Shown here: positions 49,856 to 58,400 of the stretch, piece after piece | Layout of the letters: every line of letters begins with the position of its first letter | Position numbering within the stretch: position 1 is the first letter of the stretch | Source: Mucilaginibacter xinganensis | GTDB taxonomy: Bacteria; Bacteroidota; Bacteroidia; Sphingobacteriales; Sphingobacteriaceae | NCBI RefSeq assembly: GCF_002257585.1 | Contig: NZ_CP022743.1 | Span: forward strand, 4,154,001-4,218,000 | Direction of reading: 5' to 3' | Length of the DNA stretch: 64,000 bases | Notes under the pieces: generated by a model | Database searches by the model: none | Seen by the model: the letters and a program-made list of their open reading frames with translations, nothing else | Told to the model about the DNA's origin: nothing | Position numbers and translations under genes: made by a program

Positions 49856-50591
49856 AGAATACGCTCTTAGTTCTAAAAGTATCTATCAAATCTTGATAAA
49901 AAAAGGTATACAATCATTTCATCATGTAAATACTATGGCAACATCCATTACGTTTATTCGTAATAATGCATTGCTAACTCGAAAGTTTGTAGAGGATAAT
50001 AATTTACCACAAACTGTTCAAAACTCTGATCCTATTGATAAGGAATATGGGCTCTGGGATGATATTTTTTTAGATGGGTTAGACCTACACCAGCACTTTA
50101 ATAGAAATAGTCCTTATGGGCCTATCATGTTTAAGATTGATTTAAAAATTTTAACACTTCCCGATTTCCAGAATGTTTATATAACCAAAGATAATCCTAC
50201 AAATTGGCGTTCAAAACCTAATTGGGATGATAGATATTATAAAAATATTGAAGAGTTTGCAAAGGATTATAGAAACAGTGGAAGAGTTAGGGATGGACAA
50301 ATCATGTTTACATTTAAAAATTGCAGTGATAAAATAAAATTAAATAAATTTTGCAGAGAAATTATTGTGGATAATCCACACATACTATTGAAAGACAATA
50401 TTAGAAGTCTGGGAACTTTAGCTCTAAGTAAAATCGTTTCCGAATTAAGCAGTAATAAATTATCACATATTCCTGTGACTTTAAGACACAATGAAAATAC
50501 TTTACCATTTTGTTGGTGTGTCAAAAATTATGGTCAAATGCAACTATTCAATAAAAGCGAACTTATACTACGTTTTAGTTCCAATATATAA
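49848..50591 (+). CDS. putative ADP-ribosyltransferase-fold (DarT-like) protein
   Basis: 247 aa from ATG 49848, overlapping the previous stop by 8 bases (ATGATTGA); a GTG at 49827 would add seven residues. Features recalling DarT/ART-fold toxins: FHHVNTMATSITFIRNNALLTR (residues 24-45, like the H-x-T-x(n)-I-x-x-x-G-L-L-S-R NAD-binding start) and LWDDIFLDGLDLHQHFNRNSPYGPIMFKIDL (70-99). The catalytic Glu cannot be fixed by eye. Predicted cytosolic toxin or effector paired with the nucleotidyltransferase-like gene. The assignment is tentative; a structure prediction would settle it. Confidence 0.4.
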   Translation: MIEEYALSSKSIYQILIKKGIQSFHHVNTMATSITFIRNNALLTRKFVEDNNLPQTVQNSDPIDKEYGLWDDIFLDGLDLHQHFNRNSPYGPIMFKIDLKILTLPDFQNVYITKDNPTNWRSKPNWDDRYYKNIEEFAKDYRNSGRVRDGQIMFTFKNCSDKIKLNKFCREIIVDNPHILLKDNIRSLGTLALSKIVSELSSNKLSHIPVTLRHNENTLPFCWCVKNYGQMQLFNKSELILRFSSNI

Positions 50592-50902
50592 GCTTCGACT
50601 GTTAAGTAGCGGAATAAAAAATGGCTTTCTGCCCCCGCTGCCGCAACCGTCCTCGGCTTTTGGCCCGCGTTCAGGTAGCCATCAGGCAAAGCAGGACAAT
50701 GCCTATTATTACCAAATTGTTTGATTTGTATATAACTGCCGGACTTGAATTACTAAATTAGCGGACTACGTGTCAGCAGATTACTAAGCAACGGGCGACA
50801 AGCGACACGCCTGCGACAGCGGGGAAATTGTAAGCACCGGATAATATTTGTAAATATTTATTATCTTTAGCTAACAACCTTTTGTCACCTTAACCTTAAA
50901 AC
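50592..50902. other. 311-base gap with no recognised feature
   Basis: Return to higher GC after about 50630 (GCTTTCTGCCCCCGCTGCCGC). An in-frame ATG run here does not look protein-like. TATCTTTA near 50863-50870, one mismatch from TAnnTTTG, might be the -7 box of the next gene. Nothing else seen. Confidence 0.3.
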
Positions 50903-51985
50903 ATGGAAGCACAACAGCTGCCGCGTGCCAGGCACATTATATGGATTATTTTACTTGGCGCAGCCGGATTAATGGGCACCATTAGCTACCTGACCTGGGA
51001 CCTGAAGATGAGCGCCCACAGCGTTCAGCACTGGGCGGTGAAAGATGAATCCGGAACGGTTATCAGCGGACAAGCTGCTCTTATAGACACGCTGCGGGTG
51101 GTAATTCATCCCAACAGCATGAAGCTTCCCGCCCCGGCCAAACTGCCAAAACCGGATGTTACAATCAACTATGCCGAACTGTACCTGACTTATAATACCC
51201 CGTTTTTAATCTGGATGGTACTTTTTTCGGTAACCGTTGCCTGTGCAATGGCCCTGGCCCCGGTGGTATTAAAAACCATCCGGGATATTTACAGCATGTT
51301 CGGACAAAAATGGACCAATATAGGCAATGCCATGCTGGTTGTTTTGCTGCTCGGCATTTTTATGTCGGTCACTAACCAAAACCACTATGTGCTGATGTTA
51401 TTTACCTTTTTAAAAGACAGCCATGTGCTGCTGAACCACCCCTGTGTGCTTAACCTATTTATTTGTATCGGCCTGCTTACCGGCCTGGCAGCCATGTGCG
51501 GGCAATTGCTCATTAACGACGCAATTGGCGCATTGCCGGATGACGTAGCGGGTATGGAAACCGGGAAATTAGCGGTAGCGGCGAGCAATTTTTCGCTGCT
51601 AAGGGGGCGGCTTAAGTTTTTATTGTCGGTTGATGCGGCAATAATTGTACTGTCTATTTTAACCACGGATGCACTCCGGCGCGCCATTATACAAGAGGTG
51701 CAGGTAACCGGCACCAACAAAAATGGCATTTTCCCGCAGGAATTTGCCTATATGTACGGCATGGTGTTTACCCTGTACCTGGCCTTGCTGTATTTGCCCA
51801 TTTATTACCGCCTGCGCAGCAAAGGGGCATTTATGGTAAGGAATGTGCCGGATACAGATGAAGGAAAAAAGCTTTCAGCAAAATTCCTGATCGCCGAAAC
51901 GCCGCTGGAAAGCTTTAAAGTTGCCTTATCCATTCTCGCCCCCGTAGTGAGCGCGCTACTGCCGGGCATCATCAAAATAGTTTAA
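50903..51985 (+). CDS. hypothetical polytopic membrane protein
   Basis: 360 aa. Transmembrane segments near 12-29, 102-123, 140-158, 182-205, 238-255, 277-298 and perhaps 340-358. The first periplasmic loop (~30-100) is about 70 residues. No family recognised. The stop lies inside the first unit of a 92-bp tandem array whose units contain its last codons (GGCATCATCAAAATAGTTTAA), so the array arose by duplication across the gene's 3' end. Confidence 0.65.
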   Translation: MEAQQLPRARHIIWIILLGAAGLMGTISYLTWDLKMSAHSVQHWAVKDESGTVISGQAALIDTLRVVIHPNSMKLPAPAKLPKPDVTINYAELYLTYNTPFLIWMVLFSVTVACAMALAPVVLKTIRDIYSMFGQKWTNIGNAMLVVLLLGIFMSVTNQNHYVLMLFTFLKDSHVLLNHPCVLNLFICIGLLTGLAAMCGQLLINDAIGALPDDVAGMETGKLAVAASNFSLLRGRLKFLLSVDAAIIVLSILTTDALRRAIIQEVQVTGTNKNGIFPQEFAYMYGMVFTLYLALLYLPIYYRLRSKGAFMVRNVPDTDEGKKLSAKFLIAETPLESFKVALSILAPVVSALLPGIIKIV

Positions 51986-52560
51986 GGATGCGTGCCGGTT
52001 AGGATCACCACTTTTTCAGCACCCTCTCCTTTGGAGAGGGCAGGGTGAGGCATCCGGGAATCCTTAAAATAACTTAAGTATACGTGCCGGTTAGGGTCGC
52101 CACTTTTTTAAAACCCTCTCCTTTGGAGAGGGCAGGGTGAGGCATTCGGGCATCATCAAAATAGTTTAAATATGCGTGCCGGTTAGGATCGCCACTTTTT
52201 TAGCACCCTCTCCTTTGGAGAGGGCAGGGTGAGGCATCCGGGCATCATCAAAATAGTTTAAGTATGCGTGCCGATTAGGATCGCCACTTTTTTAAAACCC
52301 TCTCCTTTGGAGAGGGCAGGGTGAGGCATCCGGGCATCATCAAAATAGTTTAAGTATGCGTGCCGGTTAAGGTCGCAACTTTTTAAAACCCTCTCCTTTG
52401 GAGAGGGCAGGGTGAGGCATCCGGGCATCATCAAAATAGTTTAAGTATGCGTGCCGGTTAGGATCGCCACTTTTTTAGAACCCTCTCCTTTGGAGAGGGC
52501 AGGGTGAGGCATCCGGGCATCATCAAAATAGTTTAAATGAACGTGCCGGTTAGGATCGTA
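51963..52560 (+). repeat. 92-bp tandem array, six complete units plus partial ends
   Basis: The marker CGTGCCGGTTAGG (or one-base variants) begins at 51991, 52083, 52175, 52267, 52359, 52450 and 52542, giving spacings of 92, 92, 92, 92, 91 and 92. Each unit carries the perfect hairpin CCCTCTCC-TTT-GGAGAGGG (first at 52022-52040), then CAGGGTGAGGCATC, then a copy of the last codons and stop of the upstream gene. Variation between units is mostly single bases. Together with the following ~180 bases of unremarkable DNA this fills the 754-base gap. Confidence 0.95.
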
Positions 52561-52739
52561 AGCCCGCCCTTGTAACGATGCGAACCTGCCCGGCCAACAG
52601 CAGCTAAAGTCTCCCTTTGGGTGGAGATTCAAAGGTGGCCAAAAAGCCTTTGGGAATAACCCTACCTGCCTGCACAAATTATTTAGCGCTATTGTAGCAA
52701 AGTGCAAACCGCTTGCGTAATGTATTAAAAACCAAGGTT

Positions 52740-53156
52740 ATGAAGCTAAAATACCCCCTCCTGATGGCAGCGGCAATTATACTGTTTGGCTGTAATAAAA
52801 ACAACAGCACCGGCCCAACGCTGCCTGCCACCAAATACAGCGGCCGTTTCATCGCCGACGAAAAATCCGACCCGTTTAGTACCGGCCCCATCACCAATGC
52901 AATTACAGTAACCTTTAACGGCAGCCGTTACAGTTCTGCCGCCGAAGGTTCGCCTTTCGCCGCAGATGCAAGGGGATCTTTTAAAATCAGCGGTAATACC
53001 ATTCAGCTGGTTGACAGCCTGGCGCACCCTGCCAACTTCGACTTCGGCCTGGTATTATCAGGCACCTACAGTTACAGCACAAAATCCGACAGCCTGGTGA
53101 TGATCAAAACCGCCGGACAAAACACCTATACCTACAAACTAAAAAAGATAAACTAA
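52740..53156 (+). CDS. small secreted lipoprotein
   Basis: 138 aa from the ATG at 52740; the earlier in-frame ATG at 52713 would put nine residues before the signal. Lipobox ILFGCNKN (Cys 18). Mature part Ser/Thr-rich and beta-like (GRFIADEKSDPFSTGPITNAITVTFNGSRYSS...GSFKISGNTIQLV...LVLSGTYSYSTKSDSLVMIK), similar in style to the lipocalin-like lipoproteins at 29 kb but not clearly related. Function unknown. Confidence 0.7.
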   Translation: MKLKYPLLMAAAIILFGCNKNNSTGPTLPATKYSGRFIADEKSDPFSTGPITNAITVTFNGSRYSSAAEGSPFAADARGSFKISGNTIQLVDSLAHPANFDFGLVLSGTYSYSTKSDSLVMIKTAGQNTYTYKLKKIN

Positions 53157-53168
53157 TCAGCAATTATC

Positions 53169-53200
53169 GAACACCGGAAATTAACCAACCTCCGGTGTCC
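53169..53200. terminator. hairpin between convergent genes, possible bidirectional terminator
   Basis: ACACCGGA (53171-53178) pairs perfectly with TCCGGTGT (53191-53198), 12-base loop. It lies midway between the lipoprotein stop and the convergent stop at 53238; T tracts on each side are short. Confidence 0.5.
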
Positions 53201-53237
53201 GGTAGTTTTAACAGGTCACTTCAACGCCAACGGCCAA

Positions 53238-53786
53238 CTACTTCTTCCGCACCAGCACGTTAAAATCAACGCCCGCTACTGACATTTTTTTCCATTCGCC
53301 ATTTTCAAAGTGGTAAGTGCCGCCATTAAACAGGCCAATGGCAAAATGATTGTCGCCATGATAAGTCTGCAGCCATTCAACAGCTACCAGGATGTCGTTT
53401 TTTGCGGTGATGTTATACGGTTCAAGATCTACGGTTACGCGGTTCTTGCCTTTGGGTACCGCGCCGTAAATGGGTGTGGTTGCCAGGTTTTTGCCGGGTG
53501 CCACGTTGTTAAATTCGTAAATGTTTACTTTAAATTGCAGGCTGTCGTTACTGACGTTATCCATGTCGAAATTAAACTTTAGCAGCTGCACAGGTTTGCT
53601 GCCGGCGTTCATCTTAATGCCGATCTGGTTGCCCTTAGCCAAATCAAAGCTGCTCCTTGCCGAACCCGACCGCGGTTTGTTGCCGATAAGTTTGGTGCCT
53701 TTTTGGGCCTGTGTGCCAAATGCGGCAACCATAAGCAGGGCAGCCATTAAGGTAATGCGTTTTAATTGTGAAAATACAGGTTTCAT
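53238..53786 (-). CDS. hypothetical secreted protein
   Basis: 182 aa from the Met at 53786 (MKPVFSQLKRITLMAALLMVAAFGTQAQ, a signal peptide); the frame runs 12 codons further. The mature part is beta-rich (PVQLLKFNFDMDNVSNDSLQFKVNIYEFNNVAPGKNL, RVTVDLEPYNITAKNDILVAVEWLQTY, FAIGLFNGGTYHFENGEWKKM), suggestive of a jelly-roll-like binding domain. No family recognised. Confidence 0.65.
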   Translation of the reverse strand: MKPVFSQLKRITLMAALLMVAAFGTQAQKGTKLIGNKPRSGSARSSFDLAKGNQIGIKMNAGSKPVQLLKFNFDMDNVSNDSLQFKVNIYEFNNVAPGKNLATTPIYGAVPKGKNRVTVDLEPYNITAKNDILVAVEWLQTYHGDNHFAIGLFNGGTYHFENGEWKKMSVAGVDFNVLVRKK

Positions 53787-53909
53787 AATGTTTTGATGTT
53801 TAATATACCTGCAAGACGACAACCCGTAAAAAATGGTTGCATGGGGATTTTAAAATTGCTGCAAACAAATGGCGTTACGGAGGCTTATTATTGGCTGACG
53901 CAGCGTCGG

Positions 53910-53957
53910 CCGGGTGGGTAAATCTGCACGCGATGTTAACGCCAATCCATGGCGGGT
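53910..53957. repeat. third fragment of the GGGTGAGTAAAT element
   Basis: CCGGGTGGGTAAATCTGC (53910-53927) and ACGCCAATCCATGGCG nearby match the copies at 21941 and 44112. Preceded by a CTGACGCAGCGTCGG hairpin. The rest of the 392-base gap to 54178 is AT-rich leader with nothing else recognised. Confidence 0.5.
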
Positions 53958-54178
53958 TCACGCTCCCCTATAGTAAACTTAAAGTTAAAAATTGCTTTTT
54001 TGATACTAAAATCGCGATTTTACCTTGTTTACATTGCCAACTTTAGTATTATTATCAATTTATATTAAAAATATCTTAAAATAAATGTCAAATAATTCGC
54101 TTTTATACAAAAACACTTCATAAATTACGGTTTTTAAAATAACTTGTTGTTATATTATAATTTTTAGTGTTTTTAGGT

Positions 54179-55627
54179 ATGCAGGAATCTGGTTATTTTG
54201 ATAAATACAGCCCCATAAGCGGCGTTTGGGACGAAATGTATGGCGCGGACACCAACGTGCGCGACCATTACCGCAAGGTAATAGAATATATTTCGGGAGA
54301 GTCGGCAGATGATTTGAATAAGAAAGAAGAGCTGGCCAAGCGCCTGTTCATGAGCCAGGGCATTACCTTTACGGTGTATAACAGCGGCGAAGGCATCGAA
54401 AAGATCTTCCCGTTTGATATTATCCCACGCATAATTACCGCCGATGAATGGGCCTTTGTTGAACGCGGCATTAAACAGCGGCTAACGGCCCTTAACCTGT
54501 TCCTGAAAGATGTTTACCATAACCAGTTTATTATAAAAGACGGCATTGTGCCGATAGATATCATTTACTCGTGCCCGCATTTTTTACGGGAGATGTACCA
54601 GTTGCAGGTGCCGTATGACATTTATGTGCACATCAGCGGGATAGATATCATCAGGGATTATGACGGCACCTTTTATGTGCTGGAAGATAACCTGCGCACC
54701 CCCAGCGGCGTAAGCTACATGCTGGAGAACCGCGAGATCACCAAGCGCCTCTTCCCCGATCTGCTGCCGCAATGCGGCGTGCGGAGCGTTACGGAATATC
54801 CTACCATCTTATACAAAAATTTACTGGCCCTGTCGCCGCGGCAAATCAGCAACCCTACCATTGTGCTGCTGAGCCCGGGCATTTATAACTCGGCCTATTT
54901 TGAGCATACCACGCTGGCCCGCCTGATGGGCGTTGAGCTGGTAGAGGGCCGCGACCTGGTGGTGAACAACCATAAGGTATATATGAAAACCACCACCGGC
55001 TTGCAGCAGGTGGATGTAATTTACCGCCGTGTAGACGATGAGTACCTTGATCCGCTGGTGTTTAACCCGGGCAGCATGCTGGGCGTTGCCGGCATTATGG
55101 GTGCCTACCGCAAGGGCAACGTAGCCATTGTAAATGCCATTGGTACCGGCGTGGCCGACGATAAGGCGGTGTACGTTTACGTGCCCGAGATGATCCGCTA
55201 TTATTTAAATGAAGAACCGATCCTGAAGAATGTACCTACCCACCAGCTGGGCAACGCCGATGAGCGCGACCATGTGTTTCAAAACATCAATAAAATGGTG
55301 ATCAAAAAAACCAATGGCAGCGGCGGTTACGGCATGCTGATGGGCCATGCGGCAACTGAACAGGAGATTGAAGAATATAAGCTGGAGATTATGAAAGATC
55401 CGCGTAACTTTATAGGGCAGCCCACCATCAGCCTGTCGTCGGCACCGTGCTATATGCAGGGCGAATTACAGCCCCGCCGGATAGACCTGCGGCCGTATGC
55501 GCTGTACGGCCCCGATGGTATTGAGATTGTACCGGGCGGGCTTACACGGGTGGCCCTTAAAGAAGGTTCGCTGGTGGTGAACAGCTCGCAGGGCGGCGGC
55601 AGTAAGGACACGTGGGTGTTGGCGTGA
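54179..55627 (+). CDS. circularly permuted type 2 ATP-grasp protein
   Basis: 482 aa from ATG 54179; an upstream GTG at 54167 adds four residues. Family landmarks: YSPISGVWDEMY near the start, IYVHISGIDIIRDYDGTFYVLEDNLRTPSGVSYMLENR (ATP-grasp core), GTGVADDKAVYVYVP, KKTNGSGGYGMLMG and SLSSAPCYMQGELQPRRIDLRPYAL. Forms an amide or peptide bond on an unknown substrate, possibly a small peptide. First gene of the conserved ATP-grasp/alpha-E/transglutaminase trio. Confidence 0.93.
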   Translation: MQESGYFDKYSPISGVWDEMYGADTNVRDHYRKVIEYISGESADDLNKKEELAKRLFMSQGITFTVYNSGEGIEKIFPFDIIPRIITADEWAFVERGIKQRLTALNLFLKDVYHNQFIIKDGIVPIDIIYSCPHFLREMYQLQVPYDIYVHISGIDIIRDYDGTFYVLEDNLRTPSGVSYMLENREITKRLFPDLLPQCGVRSVTEYPTILYKNLLALSPRQISNPTIVLLSPGIYNSAYFEHTTLARLMGVELVEGRDLVVNNHKVYMKTTTGLQQVDVIYRRVDDEYLDPLVFNPGSMLGVAGIMGAYRKGNVAIVNAIGTGVADDKAVYVYVPEMIRYYLNEEPILKNVPTHQLGNADERDHVFQNINKMVIKKTNGSGGYGMLMGHAATEQEIEEYKLEIMKDPRNFIGQPTISLSSAPCYMQGELQPRRIDLRPYALYGPDGIEIVPGGLTRVALKEGSLVVNSSQGGGSKDTWVLA

Positions 55628-55664
55628 AGAAGTAGTAATCAGCGGGGAATACAGTTAAAAGAAA

Positions 55665-55757
55665 GTCGATAGTCCATGGCCGATGGTCCATGGCAGCGGA
55701 TAAAAACTTATAAATATCATTACTATGGTCTGTCGTCCATTGGCGATGGACTAAATA
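55665..55757. repeat. CCATGGCCGATGGTCCATGG-type low-complexity repeat
   Basis: Variants of GTCCATGGC/CGATGGTCCATGG/GTCGTCCATTGGCGATGGAC between the ATP-grasp and alpha-E genes; same class as 23601 and 25850. Confidence 0.5.
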
Positions 55758-55767
55758 AATCAAATAC

Positions 55768-56703
55768 ATGTTAAGCAGGGTAGCAGCAAGTTTTTATTGG
55801 TTAAGCAGATACATTGAGCGCAGCGACGGTATGTTGCGCATGCTGAAGATCAACTACGCATCGAGCCAGGACACCATCCAGGAATTTACCTGGGCACCGG
55901 TGATCAGGATTTTTGCCGGGCAGGGCGAGGAAGAGACCGAGCGCCTGGACAACAACACCCGGGCGGTATTAAAATATATGGTTACCGGCAAGGATAACCC
56001 CAACTCTATTTTAAACATCATCACCCTCTCGCGCGAGAATGCCCGCGGGGTGCAGGAACACATCCCCAAGGACCTTTGGCAATGTCTTAACGAATATTAC
56101 CATACCGTTAAGGACCCTAAAATAGAGAAGGCCCTGCAACGGGAGGACCCGATCGGCGTGCTCGACATCCTGATTAAACAAGTGATGCTGTATTACGGCA
56201 CCGCCGAGATCACCATGGAGCGCGGCGAGGGCCGCAGCTTTATGAACATTGGCAAGTACCTGGAACGCGCCATCCAGAGCGTGGATATCCTGGATACCAA
56301 ATTCGGCTCCGTAAGTGATAACCCCGACCTGCTTACCGATACCAGCTACTGGAAGCATTTGCTGTTGTCGCTGGGCGGATACGAGCTTTATTTAAAAACC
56401 TACCGCGAGGGCTTTGAGGCCAGCAACATCCTGGAGCAGGTGGTGCTGAACAATGATTTCCCGCGGTCGGTGATCTACTCGGTGAACAACATCCAGCGGT
56501 ATTTCGACAGGCTAAAAAACAACAGCAACGCCGACGATTTCAGGGAGCTTTCTTTCCAGATTGGCCGCTTGCAGAGCCGCATCAAATACAGCTCGGTAAG
56601 AAGTATTGAGCAGGATGGGCTGCACCAGTATTTAACACAGATCCGCAAGGAGCTATACGGAATAGGAAACGCACTGAATGCCCATTATTTCGCGAATAGT
56701 TAG
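55768..56703 (+). CDS. alpha-E domain-containing protein
   Basis: 311 aa, all-helical. N-terminal MLSRVAASFYWLSRYIERSDGMLRML is the family signature (LSRxAxxxYWLGRYxERAE). The alpha-E domain is found almost only beside the circularly permuted ATP-grasp and transglutaminase genes, and may be a scaffold or part of a peptide-modifying complex. Here 140 bases, mostly repeats, separate it from the ATP-grasp gene. Confidence 0.92.
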   Translation: MLSRVAASFYWLSRYIERSDGMLRMLKINYASSQDTIQEFTWAPVIRIFAGQGEEETERLDNNTRAVLKYMVTGKDNPNSILNIITLSRENARGVQEHIPKDLWQCLNEYYHTVKDPKIEKALQREDPIGVLDILIKQVMLYYGTAEITMERGEGRSFMNIGKYLERAIQSVDILDTKFGSVSDNPDLLTDTSYWKHLLLSLGGYELYLKTYREGFEASNILEQVVLNNDFPRSVIYSVNNIQRYFDRLKNNSNADDFRELSFQIGRLQSRIKYSSVRSIEQDGLHQYLTQIRKELYGIGNALNAHYFANS

Positions 56704-56745
56704 GAATTAGTGACCAGAGAACGGAGATTAGTGATTAGGGGAGAT
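56700..56745. repeat. GATTAGTGATTAGGG-type low-complexity repeat
   Basis: TTAGGAATTAGTGACC...GGAGATTAGTGATTAGGGG between the alpha-E and transglutaminase genes. Same class as 35555-35592. Confidence 0.4.
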
Positions 56746-56797
56746 TAATAAAGAAACCTCTCCGCATAATTAAAAACAATACGATAATACCACTGCC

Positions 56798-57766
56798 ATG
56801 CCAGATTTTGAAATTCAACATATTACCCGTTACATTTATGAGGGCCCCGTGCGCGACAGTGCCAACCAGATTATCCTGTACCCCATAAAAGATGAGTACC
56901 AGGACATTATTAAGCAGGAGCTTAACATTACCGGCAACCCGCAGGTGGATACATACATTGATTATTACGGCAACGAGGTAGGCAGCTTTACCTACAGTCA
57001 GCAGCATACCATGCTTACCATTAACTCAAAAATATGGGTAACTACCCGGCACCGCGCATTGCCCGTAAGCGACATTTTCCCCTCGCAGCAGTGGGAGGAC
57101 CTTCGCCGCCTGCAGTTTGTAGTGCCTTACATTGACTTTTTAAAGCAGGAATATTTTGAGGGCCTTAATGAACTGAAACTGATTGTGGACCAGGAAAAAA
57201 CAAAGGACGATACCCCTTACCATGTTGCCCTGCGCTTTTGCCAGTATGTGTTTGACAACTTTACCTACATAAAAGGCGTTACCGGCGTTGATACCACGCT
57301 CGACGAGATCTGGAAGCTGAAGGCCGGCGTTTGCCAGGACTTTGCACATATTCTTACCGAAATGCTGCGCATGGTGCAGATCCCCGCCCGGTATGTGAGC
57401 GGTTATATTTGCACCAGCCGCAACAACATGCGCGGCGAAGGTGCCACCCATGCCTGGGCCGAAGCCTACATCCCCGATTATGGCTGGCTCGGCATCGACC
57501 CTACCAATAACTGTATTGCCAACGAAACCCATGTACGCCTGGCCGTGGGCCGTAATTTTTCGGATTGCTCGCCGGTAAAAGGGGTTTATAAAGGATCATC
57601 CAACCACCGGCTGGAAGTGGCCGTATCGGTTGATGACGAAAACGTTTTAAACAATAACGATCAGACCGAACTTAACCCCGCAGTAACCATCGTATCCTCT
57701 GCCCCAAAAAACAGCTACCAGCAGTATATGGAGATCATTCAGCAGCAACAACAGCAGCAGCAGTAG
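56798..57766 (+). CDS. transglutaminase-like cysteine peptidase family protein
   Basis: 322 aa. N-terminal Bact_transglu_N domain (~5-90), then the transglutaminase core with C179 in GVCQDFAHILTEML, H218 in THAWAEAYIP and D234 in WLGIDPTNN forming the catalytic triad. The C-terminus is a Gln-rich tail (eight consecutive Gln near the end) encoded by CAG/CAA. Third member of the ATP-grasp/alpha-E/transglutaminase set; probably cleaves or cross-links peptides made by the ATP-grasp enzyme. Confidence 0.93.
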   Translation: MPDFEIQHITRYIYEGPVRDSANQIILYPIKDEYQDIIKQELNITGNPQVDTYIDYYGNEVGSFTYSQQHTMLTINSKIWVTTRHRALPVSDIFPSQQWEDLRRLQFVVPYIDFLKQEYFEGLNELKLIVDQEKTKDDTPYHVALRFCQYVFDNFTYIKGVTGVDTTLDEIWKLKAGVCQDFAHILTEMLRMVQIPARYVSGYICTSRNNMRGEGATHAWAEAYIPDYGWLGIDPTNNCIANETHVRLAVGRNFSDCSPVKGVYKGSSNHRLEVAVSVDDENVLNNNDQTELNPAVTIVSSAPKNSYQQYMEIIQQQQQQQQ

Positions 57767-57821
57767 TAGGTAGTGGCAGTTACCAGTGAAAGTAGCTACA
57801 TATATAGTTCAATCCAAGTGT

Positions 57822-57829
57822 TATATTTG
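57822..57829 (+). promoter_or_regulatory. -7 box for the 57.9-kb gene
   Basis: TATATTTG, a perfect TAnnTTTG, 22 bases before the TTG start at 57852. Confidence 0.45.
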
Positions 57830-57851
57830 GACGATCTAAATTTCAGCAGAT

Positions 57852-58370
57852 TTGAAATACATTGTCACAACAGTACTGCTAATTACGTCTGTTTTTTCGC
57901 ACGCACAAGCAAGCACGATGCCTCAATGGTTTCTGGAATCATTTAAAAAGCATCACCTGAATGATCGGTATGAAATCAAACCTTACCTTAAACCAGGCTT
58001 TCTGCAAGCTGACTTTAACGGAGACGGTGTAATTGACATAGCTGTACCTGTAACAGAAAACAAAACCCATAAAGGCGGCATCCTGCTCATTCATGGCAAC
58101 ACGGGTGAATGGTTCGTTTTTGGAGCGGGAACCAATTTCGGTAATGGATCTGACAACTTTTTAAATTGGCTAAAGAAGTGGAAGCTTTACCGGGATAAAG
58201 TTGTTTACGAAACAACTTTCGATAAAGATGACAATATCACTGGAAGCCGAACCGTAAAGTTAAAAAGACCAGGTATAGAGTTACTGATGCTGGAGAATAT
58301 AGCGCCAGATCCGGTAGCTGTGATCTGCTGGAACGGCAAGAAATACATTTGGATTCATCAGGGTGAGTAA
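57852..58370 (+). CDS. hypothetical secreted protein with a DFNGDG motif
   Basis: 172 aa with a TTG start (TTGAAATACATTGTC); no ATG precedes the signal peptide (KYIVTTVLLITSVFSHAQ). The mature part contains LQADFNGDGVIDIAVPV, an FG-GAP-like or EF-hand-like calcium loop, then a beta-rich region. Family unknown. The -7 box at 57822 supports the chosen start. Confidence 0.65.
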   Translation: MKYIVTTVLLITSVFSHAQASTMPQWFLESFKKHHLNDRYEIKPYLKPGFLQADFNGDGVIDIAVPVTENKTHKGGILLIHGNTGEWFVFGAGTNFGNGSDNFLNWLKKWKLYRDKVVYETTFDKDDNITGSRTVKLKRPGIELLMLENIAPDPVAVICWNGKKYIWIHQGE

Positions 58371-58400
58371 ACTGCCGCGGTTGGATTTATCTTGCCGCAT

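Noticed and set aside
49133..50591. CBASS or other cyclic-nucleotide defence
   Set aside because: The nucleotidyltransferase motif has the spacing of a poly(A)-polymerase/CCA-type head, and the partner has no membrane, phospholipase or nuclease features of CBASS effectors.
50491..50724. 77-aa plus-strand frame after the ART-like gene
   Set aside because: Overlaps the end of the ART-like gene in another frame and continues into repeat-like GC-rich DNA; no protein-like pattern.
51963..52560. CRISPR-like array
   Set aside because: The 92-bp units are near-identical throughout with no variable spacers, and no cas genes are nearby. It is a tandem duplication.
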